A stretch of DNA of 64,000 nucleotides, from the NCBI RefSeq assembly GCF_001637325.1, contig NZ_LRXL01000045.1:310001-374000 (forward strand). Reading direction: 5' to 3'. This stretch comes from Cochleicola gelatinilyticus (GTDB lineage: Bacteria > Bacteroidota > Bacteroidia > Flavobacteriales > Flavobacteriaceae). The notes under the pieces were generated by a model. It saw only the letters and a program-made list of their open reading frames with translations, ran no database searches and was not told the DNA's origin. Below are positions 53,307 through 61,841 of this stretch, in pieces. Made by a program: the position numbers and the translations under genes. How positions within the stretch are numbered: position 1 is the stretch's first letter; each line of letters begins with the position of its first letter.

Positions 53307-53690
53307 TTTGAGTTTAATGACACACAAGGAGGAGAATTCATTACTATTACCGATAAGAATGGAAATATAATTCGTATTGACACAGCAAAAAATGACATAA
53401 TGATTTCTGCGCTTGAAAACATGACGCTGAATGCCAAAAACATGCAAATTAATGTGGAAGAAAATATGGATGTTTCCGTAGGAAAAAATAAAACTGAAAC
53501 AATTGGAGAAGATTCTTTAATTTCTGCGAATAATGAAGACAAGCAGGTGAACGAAGAGATTAAAGTATTGAGTAGTAAATACAAACAAGAGGCGCAGGAG
53601 ATTTCTACAGATGCTAGTGGTGAAATTAAAACAAATGCTGGCGGTAAGATCACCATTGCTAGTGCAGAAACAGTAGAATACGGAGAATAA
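51924..53690 (+). CDS. vgrG: T6SS spike protein VgrG (copy 2)
   Basis: A 588-residue VgrG. Residues 1-461 are almost the same as in copy 1 (MALQSKTTLFIGGFQVPVFK...). From codon 462 (FEFNDTQGGEFITITDKNGN) the tip is distinct: ISALENMTLNAKNMQINVEEN, TETIGEDSLISANNEDKQVN and a repetitive C-terminus (EIKTNAGGKITIASAETVEY). A different tip with the same base suggests specialised pairing with the cargo encoded next door: a Tle1-like lipase begins 7 bp downstream. It is preceded by a 203-bp gap that may contain its own promoter. Confidence 0.95.
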   Translation: MALQSKTTLFIGGFQVPVFKRIMLHQQIDSHHMLEVVCRMDVLETLSDSLGEQSKNFLGETITLQITSLDTFSGYKELEFKGVVTQIKNVKGFNHTTGDEIIIKAQSPTYLADDGAHYASYIDTTLSEIVNSSIQGYDQSKLEVAIQPKNDATLHYSVQHDESSYDYISRLASQYGEWFYYDGKKLIFGKPGTEELSLTYSFDLKEYHLELMPQSHNYKYFTNDYLSDQTHEKTTQGITSGVNGYSGFVSNKANTIFSKETKIWNPIYNDPKSKQRMDSGVEAQKKAIEIKQVKLVGVSDNPGVSIGNIVKVEGGSYRVTNITHTNNENGDYQNRFEAITAEFDAYPNTNINTYPKSQSQSAVVKDNNDPDGLGRIKVEFPWQKPLGEMTPWIRIVTPHAGGDKGFHFIPEVGEEVLIGFEGGNAERPYMMGSLYHGSAKPDSWKTAANDVKAIRTRSGHTFEFNDTQGGEFITITDKNGNIIRIDTAKNDIMISALENMTLNAKNMQINVEENMDVSVGKNKTETIGEDSLISANNEDKQVNEEIKVLSSKYKQEAQEISTDASGEIKTNAGGKITIASAETVEYGE

Positions 53691-53697
53691 GATATCT

Positions 53698-55188
53698 ATG
53701 GCTGGAAATGTAAATCTTACATCAACTCCCACAGGAGCTCAAGAATCGAAAAGTGTACTTAGCGGTATTCAAGTACAAACTGCACCTGTTTATGTTGGCA
53801 ATTCCAGTTATGAAGAACTGGTTCCAGAAGACACTCATGATGTGGAAGTGGGTGTTTATCTAGATGGTACTTGGAATAACCGAGCTAATACCTCGGCACG
53901 TATTGCTTATGAAGATAGAGAGGCGGGACTACCGCACGATCCTGAACTTGCTAACGCTTATATCGATGCGACTAGCTTCGGAAACGATTATAGCAATGTT
54001 TCAAAAATGGAACCGTACTATAGAAAGCAACAAACCGATACCCTACTCACATTTGGAGTGTATATAGAAGGTGTTGGTACCGAAAATCATAAAAAAGACA
54101 GTATTCGTGGTGGAGGTTTCGGAACCGGTAGTACTGGGGTTGAAGCAAAAGTAGAAAAAGGATTGAAAACAGTTGCTTCAGAAATAAGTAACAAAGGAGT
54201 AGAAGAAATTAATACTATTACCATCGATGTATTCGGGTTTAGTCGTGGTGCTGCCGCTGCTAGAAATCTGGTTCATGAAGTAATGAAACCATTTGTAGCT
54301 GAACATGACGAATATGTTGGGAATGGTTGGGGAGCAACAAAAATCACCGTTCCTGAAAAACCGCGTCACGGACATTTAGGATTAGCACTTAAGGAAAGTG
54401 GCATTCCAGTACGTCGCCTAGTGGTTCGTTTTGTAGGTGTGTACGATACTGTTTCTTCTCATGGAGCTGGAGTAGTTTTTAGCTACGATAATGATACTGC
54501 TGCCTTGGGGTTAGATGCCATACGGCGAGCACAATTCACTTTACATTTAACAGCATACGACGAGCATCGAAAAAATTTCTCGCTAACCAATATTAATAGC
54601 GCCGCTACTATTGGAAGGGGAAAAGAATTTTCATTACCCGGCGTACATGGTGACATTGGCGGAACATATTTAGATGGAGCCGAAGAAAAACACACCTTTG
54701 TAATAGGAGAAAAAGATTTTTTATTGGAACAAGGATGGTATCGTGAGGATCAGATTCGTGTTAAGAGAATAGGTAGAAATAGTGTTCTAAAGTGTGTTCG
54801 AGACAGTTTACCCAATACATATTGTCGTATTCCACTTACGATCATGACCGATTTCACCGTTGAAAAAAACTTACCAATCGATGGGGCAGGTATTAAAGGA
54901 GAATTTCCTATACCTGGAAATCTTGATGATATTAAAAATAGAATTTTCGATTATGTTTATAATGAGGGGCCACCTCTTGTATTTAGAACACCCGATGAAC
55001 TTAATGAAGATTTGGGGAATGGTAGTATTAATAGAGAGGAGTACGCTGTGCAACTAACAGACTATGCATTACTAAAACAGACCAGAAATCAGTTTCTTCA
55101 TTTTTCAGCACAATACGGAAGTTTAACCATGGGGCCGCGAAGAAGATTTCTTAGTGGAGAGCGATACCGTAAAATTGTAGATGGATGA
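53698..55188 (+). CDS. Tle1-like T6SS phospholipase effector (DUF2235)
   Basis: A 496-residue alpha/beta-hydrolase of the DUF2235/Tle1 type without signal peptide. Features: VGVYLDGTWNNRANT near the N-terminus (residues 51-65), the nucleophile elbow VFGFSRGAAAARN with Ser182, RFVGVYDTVSSHG with Asp250, and SLPGVHGDIGGTYLDG with His317: a complete Ser-Asp-His set. Tle1 enzymes hydrolyse phospholipids of the target cell. It begins 7 bp after VgrG copy 2 and its stop overlaps the DUF2931 start by 4 bp, which points to a cargo-immunity pair. Confidence 0.9.
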   Translation: MAGNVNLTSTPTGAQESKSVLSGIQVQTAPVYVGNSSYEELVPEDTHDVEVGVYLDGTWNNRANTSARIAYEDREAGLPHDPELANAYIDATSFGNDYSNVSKMEPYYRKQQTDTLLTFGVYIEGVGTENHKKDSIRGGGFGTGSTGVEAKVEKGLKTVASEISNKGVEEINTITIDVFGFSRGAAAARNLVHEVMKPFVAEHDEYVGNGWGATKITVPEKPRHGHLGLALKESGIPVRRLVVRFVGVYDTVSSHGAGVVFSYDNDTAALGLDAIRRAQFTLHLTAYDEHRKNFSLTNINSAATIGRGKEFSLPGVHGDIGGTYLDGAEEKHTFVIGEKDFLLEQGWYREDQIRVKRIGRNSVLKCVRDSLPNTYCRIPLTIMTDFTVEKNLPIDGAGIKGEFPIPGNLDDIKNRIFDYVYNEGPPLVFRTPDELNEDLGNGSINREEYAVQLTDYALLKQTRNQFLHFSAQYGSLTMGPRRRFLSGERYRKIVDG

Positions 55189-56219
55189 TACGAACGCAAA
55201 TGCTATTGCTCCTACTAGTTATATGTAGTCTGCCTCAACTTTCTTGTCAACAAAATAACGAATCAATGAATACCTACGAATGGACACCAACAAATACAGC
55301 ACCTCAAAATTATCCAGTTTATGTATCAAAGGGTCTATTTAAAGGAACCGATGGATCTGTTATTAAAACCCCTGATAAACGTACCCTTTACTTTGGGTGG
55401 CAACAAACTGGATCGGTGTATCTTTCGGGTCCCGATAAGAAGTCCTTACCCAATTCGCTAGAAGCAACTTGGTTTTCTTTCGCTGAGCAAAAATATTACA
55501 CTATAAATCTAACATTACCGGTTCGTGATATGGAAGAATATTTCACAGAAGGATTTGTTAATCCACGAACGGGAAATACAGAAACCTTTACGACCATAAG
55601 CTATGGAATCGCACCCGGTGGTTTGGTCGTTGTTTGGCTGGTAGGTACGGCGCATCGTGTTGAAATTGCAAGTGGTAAAGGGACGGTCATTGCTATGGAG
55701 TTCGATACATTAATTCCTACGACCGAAATGAATGAGAAAGAATACACCGATTTTACACTTAATGAACATTCTGATGCTACCACTAGACAAGCAATCGAAA
55801 GAGGGATGATTCCTTTTGAAAAATGGGAGAACTATCGCATAACATACCCATGGAAAGTCGTTCTTCAACATGCAGATTCTTTTACTCCTAAGATGGCTCG
55901 CATTCAAATGTGGAATGGAGAACAGGAGGTGCAATTCTTTAATAAAAATACAAATCGGATTTTAAATAATTGGGCACTACCCGCTTCCATGCGTCTAGAA
56001 TGGACCGATAAAAACTCAAATAATTTCGCTGCAAAAGTTTCTTTTACTGAAGAGGATATTCAAAATGCTTTTAGTAATGTAGACCCAAATGAAGCTGTTA
56101 GTCTGGAATTTAGAATCGATACATTTAACGATGCTCTTCAAGTTTTTGTGGTTACTAAAGAAGAGGAATTACTCGTGAAAAATGTTTCGGTTACCATCTT
56201 CGAAAAAGAGTCAAAATAG
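55185..56219 (+). CDS. DUF2931 lipoprotein, candidate immunity to the Tle1-like lipase
   Basis: A 344-residue lipoprotein: MIRTQMLLLLLVICSLPQLSC (Cys 21). The segment YEWTPTNTAPQNYPVYVSKG...LYFGWQQTGSVYLSGPDKKSLPNSLEATWFSFAEQKYY matches DUF2931 wording, a family often placed next to Tle lipases. Its ATG overlaps the lipase stop by 4 bp, indicating translational coupling. Periplasmic immunity against the phospholipase is the likely role. Confidence 0.75.
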   Translation: MIRTQMLLLLLVICSLPQLSCQQNNESMNTYEWTPTNTAPQNYPVYVSKGLFKGTDGSVIKTPDKRTLYFGWQQTGSVYLSGPDKKSLPNSLEATWFSFAEQKYYTINLTLPVRDMEEYFTEGFVNPRTGNTETFTTISYGIAPGGLVVVWLVGTAHRVEIASGKGTVIAMEFDTLIPTTEMNEKEYTDFTLNEHSDATTRQAIERGMIPFEKWENYRITYPWKVVLQHADSFTPKMARIQMWNGEQEVQFFNKNTNRILNNWALPASMRLEWTDKNSNNFAAKVSFTEEDIQNAFSNVDPNEAVSLEFRIDTFNDALQVFVVTKEEELLVKNVSVTIFEKESK

Positions 56220-56230
56220 ATAGAAAGCCT

Positions 56231-57142
56231 ATGCCGAGATCACAATTGCATCCTCTTTCACTCCGTACCCTTACGCTTCAAGAACCCATATCCTATGTAG
56301 CTGAAATTCAAACAAAGATCGTATCGAAAAACAAAGGTTCTTTTAATGGTATGGGTTTAAAATTCTCTTTGCGATTGCTTCAGAAAAAAGAAAATGGCAC
56401 GATGCATATTGAGGTAAAAACTCATAAACGCATTCTCCTTTCAAAAAAAAAAGCACCCATTAAAAAATTTTCAAAAGCACAACAAATTGCCTTACAAGTG
56501 GCCGCAATAAACGATCATCTCATTTTTGAAGTTTCTAAAAATTATGGCATACAACGTTTGGTAAACACAAAAAGAGTGCAAGAATCTTGGGGTGAAATTC
56601 GTACAGAACTACGAAGTGAATATCCCGATATAGAGGAAATGATTTCAGATTTCGATTGGCAGCTTCAGAATAAATACATACAACATATATTTTTGGAAGA
56701 CAATTTCTTTAATTTTTTGTTTCCGAAGTTATTTAATCATGACTTTAAAGGTAAACAGCCGATATTGATCGAGAAAGCTATTTCTAACGGAATTCATACT
56801 CATACCATTCCGATACTTGCAAAGCACACCCTCAAGAAGTTTGATACCGGTTTTACCCAAGTTACTGTAGGCACGAAGGGCGAATTACAAACAGAACATC
56901 CTAAATTTCCGTTAGCTAAGTTAAATACATTTATTGGTTCTTTGGGAATTCCTAAAGGAGCCCACTGCGATCTTAATTTTAATTATGCGGGTTCGTATGA
57001 GCTGGATGGTCTTAAACATTATATTACTAAAGGACAACTTCGGTTTTCTTTTGAAATTAAGGAACACTATTTGAAGGAAACTTCATTCGAACTTTTTATA
57101 GATCCTAAACACCGTAATAAAATTTCCAAAACAACCTTATGA
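56231..57142 (+). CDS. Putative VgrG-associated adaptor (family 'A', copy 2)
   Basis: A 303-residue protein without signal. Middle part: YGIQRLVNTKRVQESWGEIR...FFNFLFPKLF; late part: NYAGSYELDGLKHYITKGQL. It shares the patterns of the 285-residue protein at 47275 (see there) and likewise lies between a VgrG and a PAAR-like gene. Its stop overlaps the next start by 4 bp (ATGA). An adaptor or chaperone role is inferred from position only; sequence identity between the two is low. Confidence 0.55.
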   Translation: MPRSQLHPLSLRTLTLQEPISYVAEIQTKIVSKNKGSFNGMGLKFSLRLLQKKENGTMHIEVKTHKRILLSKKKAPIKKFSKAQQIALQVAAINDHLIFEVSKNYGIQRLVNTKRVQESWGEIRTELRSEYPDIEEMISDFDWQLQNKYIQHIFLEDNFFNFLFPKLFNHDFKGKQPILIEKAISNGIHTHTIPILAKHTLKKFDTGFTQVTVGTKGELQTEHPKFPLAKLNTFIGSLGIPKGAHCDLNFNYAGSYELDGLKHYITKGQLRFSFEIKEHYLKETSFELFIDPKHRNKISKTTL

Positions 57143-58242
57143 AAAAAATAGTACTAAGCTTAATTACGCTAATGATCATGGCTCCGGCTGTGGCACAAAA
57201 ACGTGTTTCAGATAGTATCCCCTCTCCATCCGCTAACAATACCAATACGCCAGCACACCAAATAGCTGATAGCACTTTCACCATCGTGGATCAACCTCTT
57301 GATGTATACAAAGGTGTTTACAAAGATAGTCTGCCATATAGCGGGTATTTTAAAATGGGATCGACCGATTTTTTCTGGGTCGATTTTTATGCCCAGGGAA
57401 GAAAAACTGTGCAATATTCGTTTGATTTTTTAGAAGATATCATGATCGAAGAAAAAAATGGCTATGTTCAAGGTAGAAAAAAAATACTCGATCTTAAATC
57501 AACGTTTCGCGATAATAAAATTATTAATGGGTATACCCATACCATACTACCTAAGGCTATTGTTACAAAAAAACACATAAGTGGTGACCTTTACGAAGCA
57601 GTTGTAGATGTTTTTGACATTCACTATTACAATCGAATTACGATTCGAAAAAACAATAAAACAGTACTCATAAAAAACCTTAAAGATAGTCTCTCTAGTT
57701 TACGCATCGCCCCCCAGCATGGAATCTTAAATATCTCTTTAAATATAGATGAGGAACGTATTGCTGGAAATCATAGAAATGACTGTAAGTTCGAAAGACC
57801 TAAACGCAATAGTCTACTAAGGACATATCGCCTAGCCGATAGGGAAGCTTGTTTTTCGGTTACCAATGGTATAAATATAGAGCCCTACTTTTTAAACTTT
57901 ACTCTGCTCGAAGAATTAATAAAACAATATCCTATAAAGGAAAATGGTTCTGTAGATCTTGAGGCGATTGTTTCTTTGATCGGTTCTAAGCTAACAACAG
58001 ATAATCAACCAATTTCTACTGAAGAGGAAAAGTCTCTAGCAAGTGGTTACGTTGTCACGGCTATAAATGGTGGTATAGAAAGTGGTATTTATTGGACTCC
58101 TTTTGAAAAAGATAACGGTATGTATAAGATATTTGAGTCAGGAAGAATGACCGAGAAAGGGCTTTCAACATTAGAAGATTTTCAAGCACTCTTTGAAACG
58201 TATTTAAAAAATAATGTTGTGAAAATGACACCAAAAAAATAG
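57139..58242 (+). CDS. Exported protein of unknown function in the VgrG island
   Basis: A 367-residue protein with a clear Sec signal (MKKIVLSLITLMIMAPAVAQ). The N-terminal part after it is Ser/Asn/Pro-rich. VYKGVYKDSLPYSGYFKMG and RKTVQYSFDFLEDI hint at a MORN-like or beta-repeat segment, but this is weak. The start overlaps the preceding gene by 4 bp. Periplasmic location fits either an immunity factor for nearby cargo or an accessory protein; no effector is encoded immediately upstream, only the putative adaptor. Not otherwise recognised. Confidence 0.6.
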   Translation: MKKIVLSLITLMIMAPAVAQKRVSDSIPSPSANNTNTPAHQIADSTFTIVDQPLDVYKGVYKDSLPYSGYFKMGSTDFFWVDFYAQGRKTVQYSFDFLEDIMIEEKNGYVQGRKKILDLKSTFRDNKIINGYTHTILPKAIVTKKHISGDLYEAVVDVFDIHYYNRITIRKNNKTVLIKNLKDSLSSLRIAPQHGILNISLNIDEERIAGNHRNDCKFERPKRNSLLRTYRLADREACFSVTNGINIEPYFLNFTLLEELIKQYPIKENGSVDLEAIVSLIGSKLTTDNQPISTEEEKSLASGYVVTAINGGIESGIYWTPFEKDNGMYKIFESGRMTEKGLSTLEDFQALFETYLKNNVVKMTPKK

Positions 58243-58376
58243 TTTTTAAATCACTTATAAAAGTAAACCATGAGCTATTGCCTTTAAAAAACAGAAATAA
58301 TGGCAATTTTTATCGATACTTTTTATAACTTTCTGTTTGCAAAGCAGATACAGTAACCTCTTTAAATATAGTAATA

Positions 58377-59063
58377 ATGAGCAGTAAAATTTATGTGTTG
58401 GATGGCGCGATAGTTCAGTGTGACCAAGGTTTTACACCTGCTAAACTTTTGGTTACAGAAAATCGGAAAGTAAAGATTCAAGGAAAGTTTAAGGCTACCG
58501 ATATGGAAAAACAGGTGCCACAAACTTTTGGACAATGTAAATTGAAGCCTTCGGGAAGTAGTTATTTACCCTGTGTGCCTGCCCTTCAAAAATGGACTAA
58601 AACTTCCGGAAAATCCACCTTAGGAGGCAGCAAAAAATGGTTGTTTGAAGATTCAGAATGTATGTGTGCCACCGGCGGAAAAATCACCATTACCGATCCC
58701 ACACAAATAAACAGTGCCGGAAGCATCAAAGAAACTTTTAAAGATATTGCCATAATGATTCCCGGGGCGATGCTGGGGAACGACAAAGCCCCAAAAGTGG
58801 TGGAGAGTTATTGGATGGACGAATCGGGCAACGAAAAGATAGATGCTTCAGATTATGGAAAAAAAGCGCAATTATATGTGTTAACCGAAAATATGGATCC
58901 GGGCGAAAATGTCACGGTGAAGGTAAAAGATTCAGAAAATAAAGAATTTAAAAAAGGCGAAAAGGAATTGACCTATTCCGGAAGTGTAAAAGCAGATGGC
59001 ACCGTGGCATTAAAATTGGTCGAGATAGATACAAAGTGGAACGAAACAGAAAACGACGCATAA
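58377..59063 (+). CDS. PAAR-like protein (DUF4280) with C-terminal extension, copy 2
   Basis: A 228-residue protein. Residues 1-120 carry the DUF4280 pattern: GAIVQCDQGFTPAKLLV, GQCKLKPSGSSYLPCVPALQKW and EDSECMCATGGKITITDP. Residues about 130-228 add an immunoglobulin-like beta domain (APKVVESYWMDESGNEKI, AQLYVLTENMDPGENVTVKV) that probably binds cargo. It is followed after 1 bp by the metzincin-like gene, so it probably delivers that protein. The 1-120 part aligns with the 129-residue protein at 48144. Confidence 0.85.
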   Translation: MSSKIYVLDGAIVQCDQGFTPAKLLVTENRKVKIQGKFKATDMEKQVPQTFGQCKLKPSGSSYLPCVPALQKWTKTSGKSTLGGSKKWLFEDSECMCATGGKITITDPTQINSAGSIKETFKDIAIMIPGAMLGNDKAPKVVESYWMDESGNEKIDASDYGKKAQLYVLTENMDPGENVTVKVKDSENKEFKKGEKELTYSGSVKADGTVALKLVEIDTKWNETENDA

Positions 59064-59064
59064 T

Positions 59065-60441
59065 ATGGGACATACGTTAGTTATTGATAGTATTGAAGCA
59101 GCGGGGCGTTCTTTTGCAGGTGGTTCTACCTTGGCGATAGCTCCTGTGCTAAAAAAATTTATGGTTCATTTTAGACGACCCAGCAGTTATCAGGGCGAAT
59201 ACGGGTTTGATTGGTTGCGGGATGAGTATATTTATCCTATTAAAACAGTAACTCATAACAACAGTGGAAGTCCCCTAACCGGTAAGACACCATTTTGTAT
59301 GGATGTTGGAGCGCTAAAAACAGAATACAAAACCACTGATGTAGTAAATCCGATAAGTCCATATGGAAAAGATTATTATCCTGCTTGGCTTTCAATATTT
59401 CCACATACGACAACAGCTCAGTTTGCTCATGGATCTAGAATGCACAGATTTGGAGTAACTCTTGATCTTGAAATTGAAGAAATTGAAACTTTATCGAGCG
59501 ATGCTACAAAGATTACATTTGAATCAGGCAATCGTAATTTAATTGTGACCCCGTCAGAAATTAATTTACAAACTTTACTAGGAAGTAAACAAACCAAATC
59601 ACTTGGAGGAAGTTTAACACGCACTTATTACCATTCAAGCGGTAAAGTAAATATAAAATCGAAGGATGCTCCTTTAGCTGCCCATACTGAAATTAAGGTG
59701 TTTGCTCAATTAGGAAGTCAAAAGGAAGAGGTTGGTAAGCTAATGGTTTACAAAAATGATGTAATACCAAAAGCCGAAATTGTTGTTGTGAATGTCATCA
59801 CTGGAAGTACATCGGCAAGTTTAAGAAGTGATTACCAGTTTTTATTTAAAAATCAGTCTTTTAATCAAGCATTAATAAGAGCGGAAGTAACTACTGACAC
59901 TAATTTTGACTTAACAGCATTATCATCCAATTCAGATGTAGCTGCCTTTTTGAGTGGTTATTCTTCTATGAGTGCCGAGACGATAAGGTCGGCAATCGAA
60001 ACATTGTATTTAAAGTATGGTACACACAAACCGTCAGTAGGTGGAATAGATGATAGTACCAACAAAAAAACATATCTTTTTTATACCGATATTTCCGCAG
60101 GAACCATTAATGGAATTTGCTCTTTAGATATTCCAACCATGACTTGGGGTAATCATTATGTTATATTTAATTCTGGTCTCTCCAGTAAAAGAACAGTTAT
60201 TCACGAGTGTGGACATTCTTTTAGCCTCCCACATGTCTTTTCAGCTAGCTTGAGTCCGTTCGATTTTTATCAAGGATATACAGATAATTACATGGATTAT
60301 ACTTGGCAAAGAGGTTCTCCTTCTCCAAGTGGGGGCTATTATAGCTCTGGAGATAATAAGTATAAAGGGAAAATGTATTCTCTTTTTAAATGGCAATGGC
60401 CAATTATTCGTTCGGATAGAAGTTTAATTTTAACCTATTGA
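59065..60441 (+). CDS. Metzincin-like protease, putative T6SS effector
   Basis: A 458-residue protein without signal. The zinc motif HECGHSFSLPH (His380, Glu381, His384, His390) fits HExxHxxxxxH, and the downstream DNYMDYT (Met410) could be the Met-turn. The first about 230 residues are beta-rich and unrecognised. The last part (MYSLFKWQWPIIRSD) is echoed by an orphan fragment at 61006. It starts 1 bp after the PAAR-like gene and is followed by a lipoprotein gene, so delivery to the target periplasm with protease activity is likely; the targets are unknown. Confidence 0.8.
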   Translation: MGHTLVIDSIEAAGRSFAGGSTLAIAPVLKKFMVHFRRPSSYQGEYGFDWLRDEYIYPIKTVTHNNSGSPLTGKTPFCMDVGALKTEYKTTDVVNPISPYGKDYYPAWLSIFPHTTTAQFAHGSRMHRFGVTLDLEIEEIETLSSDATKITFESGNRNLIVTPSEINLQTLLGSKQTKSLGGSLTRTYYHSSGKVNIKSKDAPLAAHTEIKVFAQLGSQKEEVGKLMVYKNDVIPKAEIVVVNVITGSTSASLRSDYQFLFKNQSFNQALIRAEVTTDTNFDLTALSSNSDVAAFLSGYSSMSAETIRSAIETLYLKYGTHKPSVGGIDDSTNKKTYLFYTDISAGTINGICSLDIPTMTWGNHYVIFNSGLSSKRTVIHECGHSFSLPHVFSASLSPFDFYQGYTDNYMDYTWQRGSPSPSGGYYSSGDNKYKGKMYSLFKWQWPIIRSDRSLILTY

Positions 60442-60451
60442 AAATTAAGCC

Positions 60452-60958
60452 ATGAAAAAAGTATTATTTTATAGTATTCTCCTTATAACATTCTCATGCC
60501 AGCAAAAAAACAATGCGGTCGGTATTATAACAACGTCTGAAAACTCACAATCAACCAATATCAACTATATTAGCTTTACGGAATACAATGCTTCGGTTCC
60601 CGCTAATTATGAATTGCATATATTTAAAAGTATTGAAGTAGATAAAGACAGTGTATATCTTAAAGAGTACACTTATAAGTTTGGTAAACCTTCTGAATCA
60701 ATCCTACTATCCTCTTACGAAAGCAAAGTTAAAAACAGAGAATTTATAAATAAATTAGAAGTGGAGACTACGACCGAAAGTCAAACAATCGGTCAGTTAG
60801 GTAATGAATATGATGGCGGAGGTATTCATATTAAAATAATTACAAAAAATATGGATACGATAACCTCGAATATGAGCTATAAAAAAAATACTATACGTGC
60901 AGATCTTAGATTTATCTTAGATTTTTATCTTTCAATTAAAGAAAAAATCTACAATTAA
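60452..60958 (+). CDS. Lipoprotein, candidate immunity to the metzincin-like protein
   Basis: A 168-residue lipoprotein (MKKVLFYSILLITFSC, Cys 16). The mature part: ISFTEYNASVPANYELHIF, KDSVYLKEYTYKFGKPSESI, YDGGGIHIKIITKN. Not recognised as a family. It starts 10 bp after the effector gene; position and lipidation suggest immunity. Confidence 0.6.
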   Translation: MKKVLFYSILLITFSCQQKNNAVGIITTSENSQSTNINYISFTEYNASVPANYELHIFKSIEVDKDSVYLKEYTYKFGKPSESILLSSYESKVKNREFINKLEVETTTESQTIGQLGNEYDGGGIHIKIITKNMDTITSNMSYKKNTIRADLRFILDFYLSIKEKIYN

Positions 60959-61005
60959 AAACTGAAAAGTGTAACGTTTTTAAAATTCAATTGATTTCTT
61001 TTTAA

Positions 61006-61281
61006 ATGGCAGTCACAAATAATGAGAGACGAAGTGATATTTTAGAGGAATGGCGTCGCTATAAAAGACCTTATGCAGACGCACGTGGTCTATTGGATAT
61101 TTATTATAATTACTATGATGGATTGCCCAATTTCAAACAAGCAACGACAGAAAACATAATGGATTACCATTCAGAAGAAGATTCGGTTGGATTAATTATT
61201 CAAAGTAATCCAAATAATAGGATTTCTTACTGGAAACATCAATGGAGAATTTTGCAGTCAGAAATTTCAAAATATCATTAA
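61006..61281 (+). pseudogene. Orphan C-terminal fragment of a metzincin-type effector
   Basis: A 91-residue frame. Its C-terminal half TTENIMDYHSEEDS...ISYWKHQWRILQSE parallels the end of the metzincin-like protein (YTDNYMDYTWQRGS...MYSLFKWQWPIIRSD): the Met-turn NxMDY and the W-rich closing helix, but the HExxH part is missing. So it looks like a displaced tip from another effector, lacking catalytic residues. It starts 47 bp after the previous lipoprotein gene and is followed immediately by immunity-like genes, as expected for an orphan cassette. Confidence 0.6.
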
Positions 61282-61283
61282 AA

Positions 61284-61841
61284 ATGAAAAATTTTATCAT
61301 ATTAATATTTATTATTTTTATAGGAAAAGGTTTTTCTCAAAATGTTGAGCCGCCTCCAATCAAGGTTTACAAATCGGAAATTAAAACAAAGATTGAAAAC
61401 GGACGTCTATGCTTTTTTGATACTTATGATAATAAAAAATTGAATCGTAAATATGAGATTTTCTTAGAGAGGACAATTTCGACAGACACACCAATTAAGC
61501 TTGATTCACAATTTATTGTAGCAGAAGGTAATTTCAAAAACGGATACAAACATGGCCTTTGGAAAACCACTTACGAAAGTAAATTAGTAAAGACCGAAAA
61601 TTATAACAACGGCTTAATGATAGGTCGATATCGTGTATATGATTTAGATGGAGACGAACTTTACAGAACCACTTTAGGCTCAAATGGGAACGGAAAGTAT
61701 AAGGACTATTATTACAAAACAGGGGTCCTAAAGGAAGAGGGATTCTATAAAAATGGTAAAAAAGAAGGCGAATGGTGTGAATATGATAAACAAGGCAACA
61801 TGGTGAAAACGATAAAATTTGAAAACGGTGTTCCTCAGTAA
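61284..61841 (+). CDS. MORN-repeat (YwqK-like) exported protein, candidate orphan immunity
   Basis: About 185 residues from ATG 61284, with a Sec signal (MKNFIILIFIIFIGKGFSQ). The upstream in-frame ATG at 61242 would overlap the preceding frame and add a basic leader. MORN-type repeats: GNFKNGYKHGLWKTTYES, NYNNGLMIGRYRVYDLDG and EGFYKNGKKEGEWCEYDKQG, as in the YwqK antitoxin family. It lies 2 bp after the orphan effector fragment, so it is probably its immunity gene. Mechanism unknown. Confidence 0.75.
   Translation: MKNFIILIFIIFIGKGFSQNVEPPPIKVYKSEIKTKIENGRLCFFDTYDNKKLNRKYEIFLERTISTDTPIKLDSQFIVAEGNFKNGYKHGLWKTTYESKLVKTENYNNGLMIGRYRVYDLDGDELYRTTLGSNGNGKYKDYYYKTGVLKEEGFYKNGKKEGEWCEYDKQGNMVKTIKFENGVPQ

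Noticed and set aside
61284-61841. MORN/YwqK protein as an ordinary cytoplasmic antitoxin
   Set aside because: It has a Sec signal and follows an effector fragment, so periplasmic immunity is more likely than a toxin-antitoxin addiction system.
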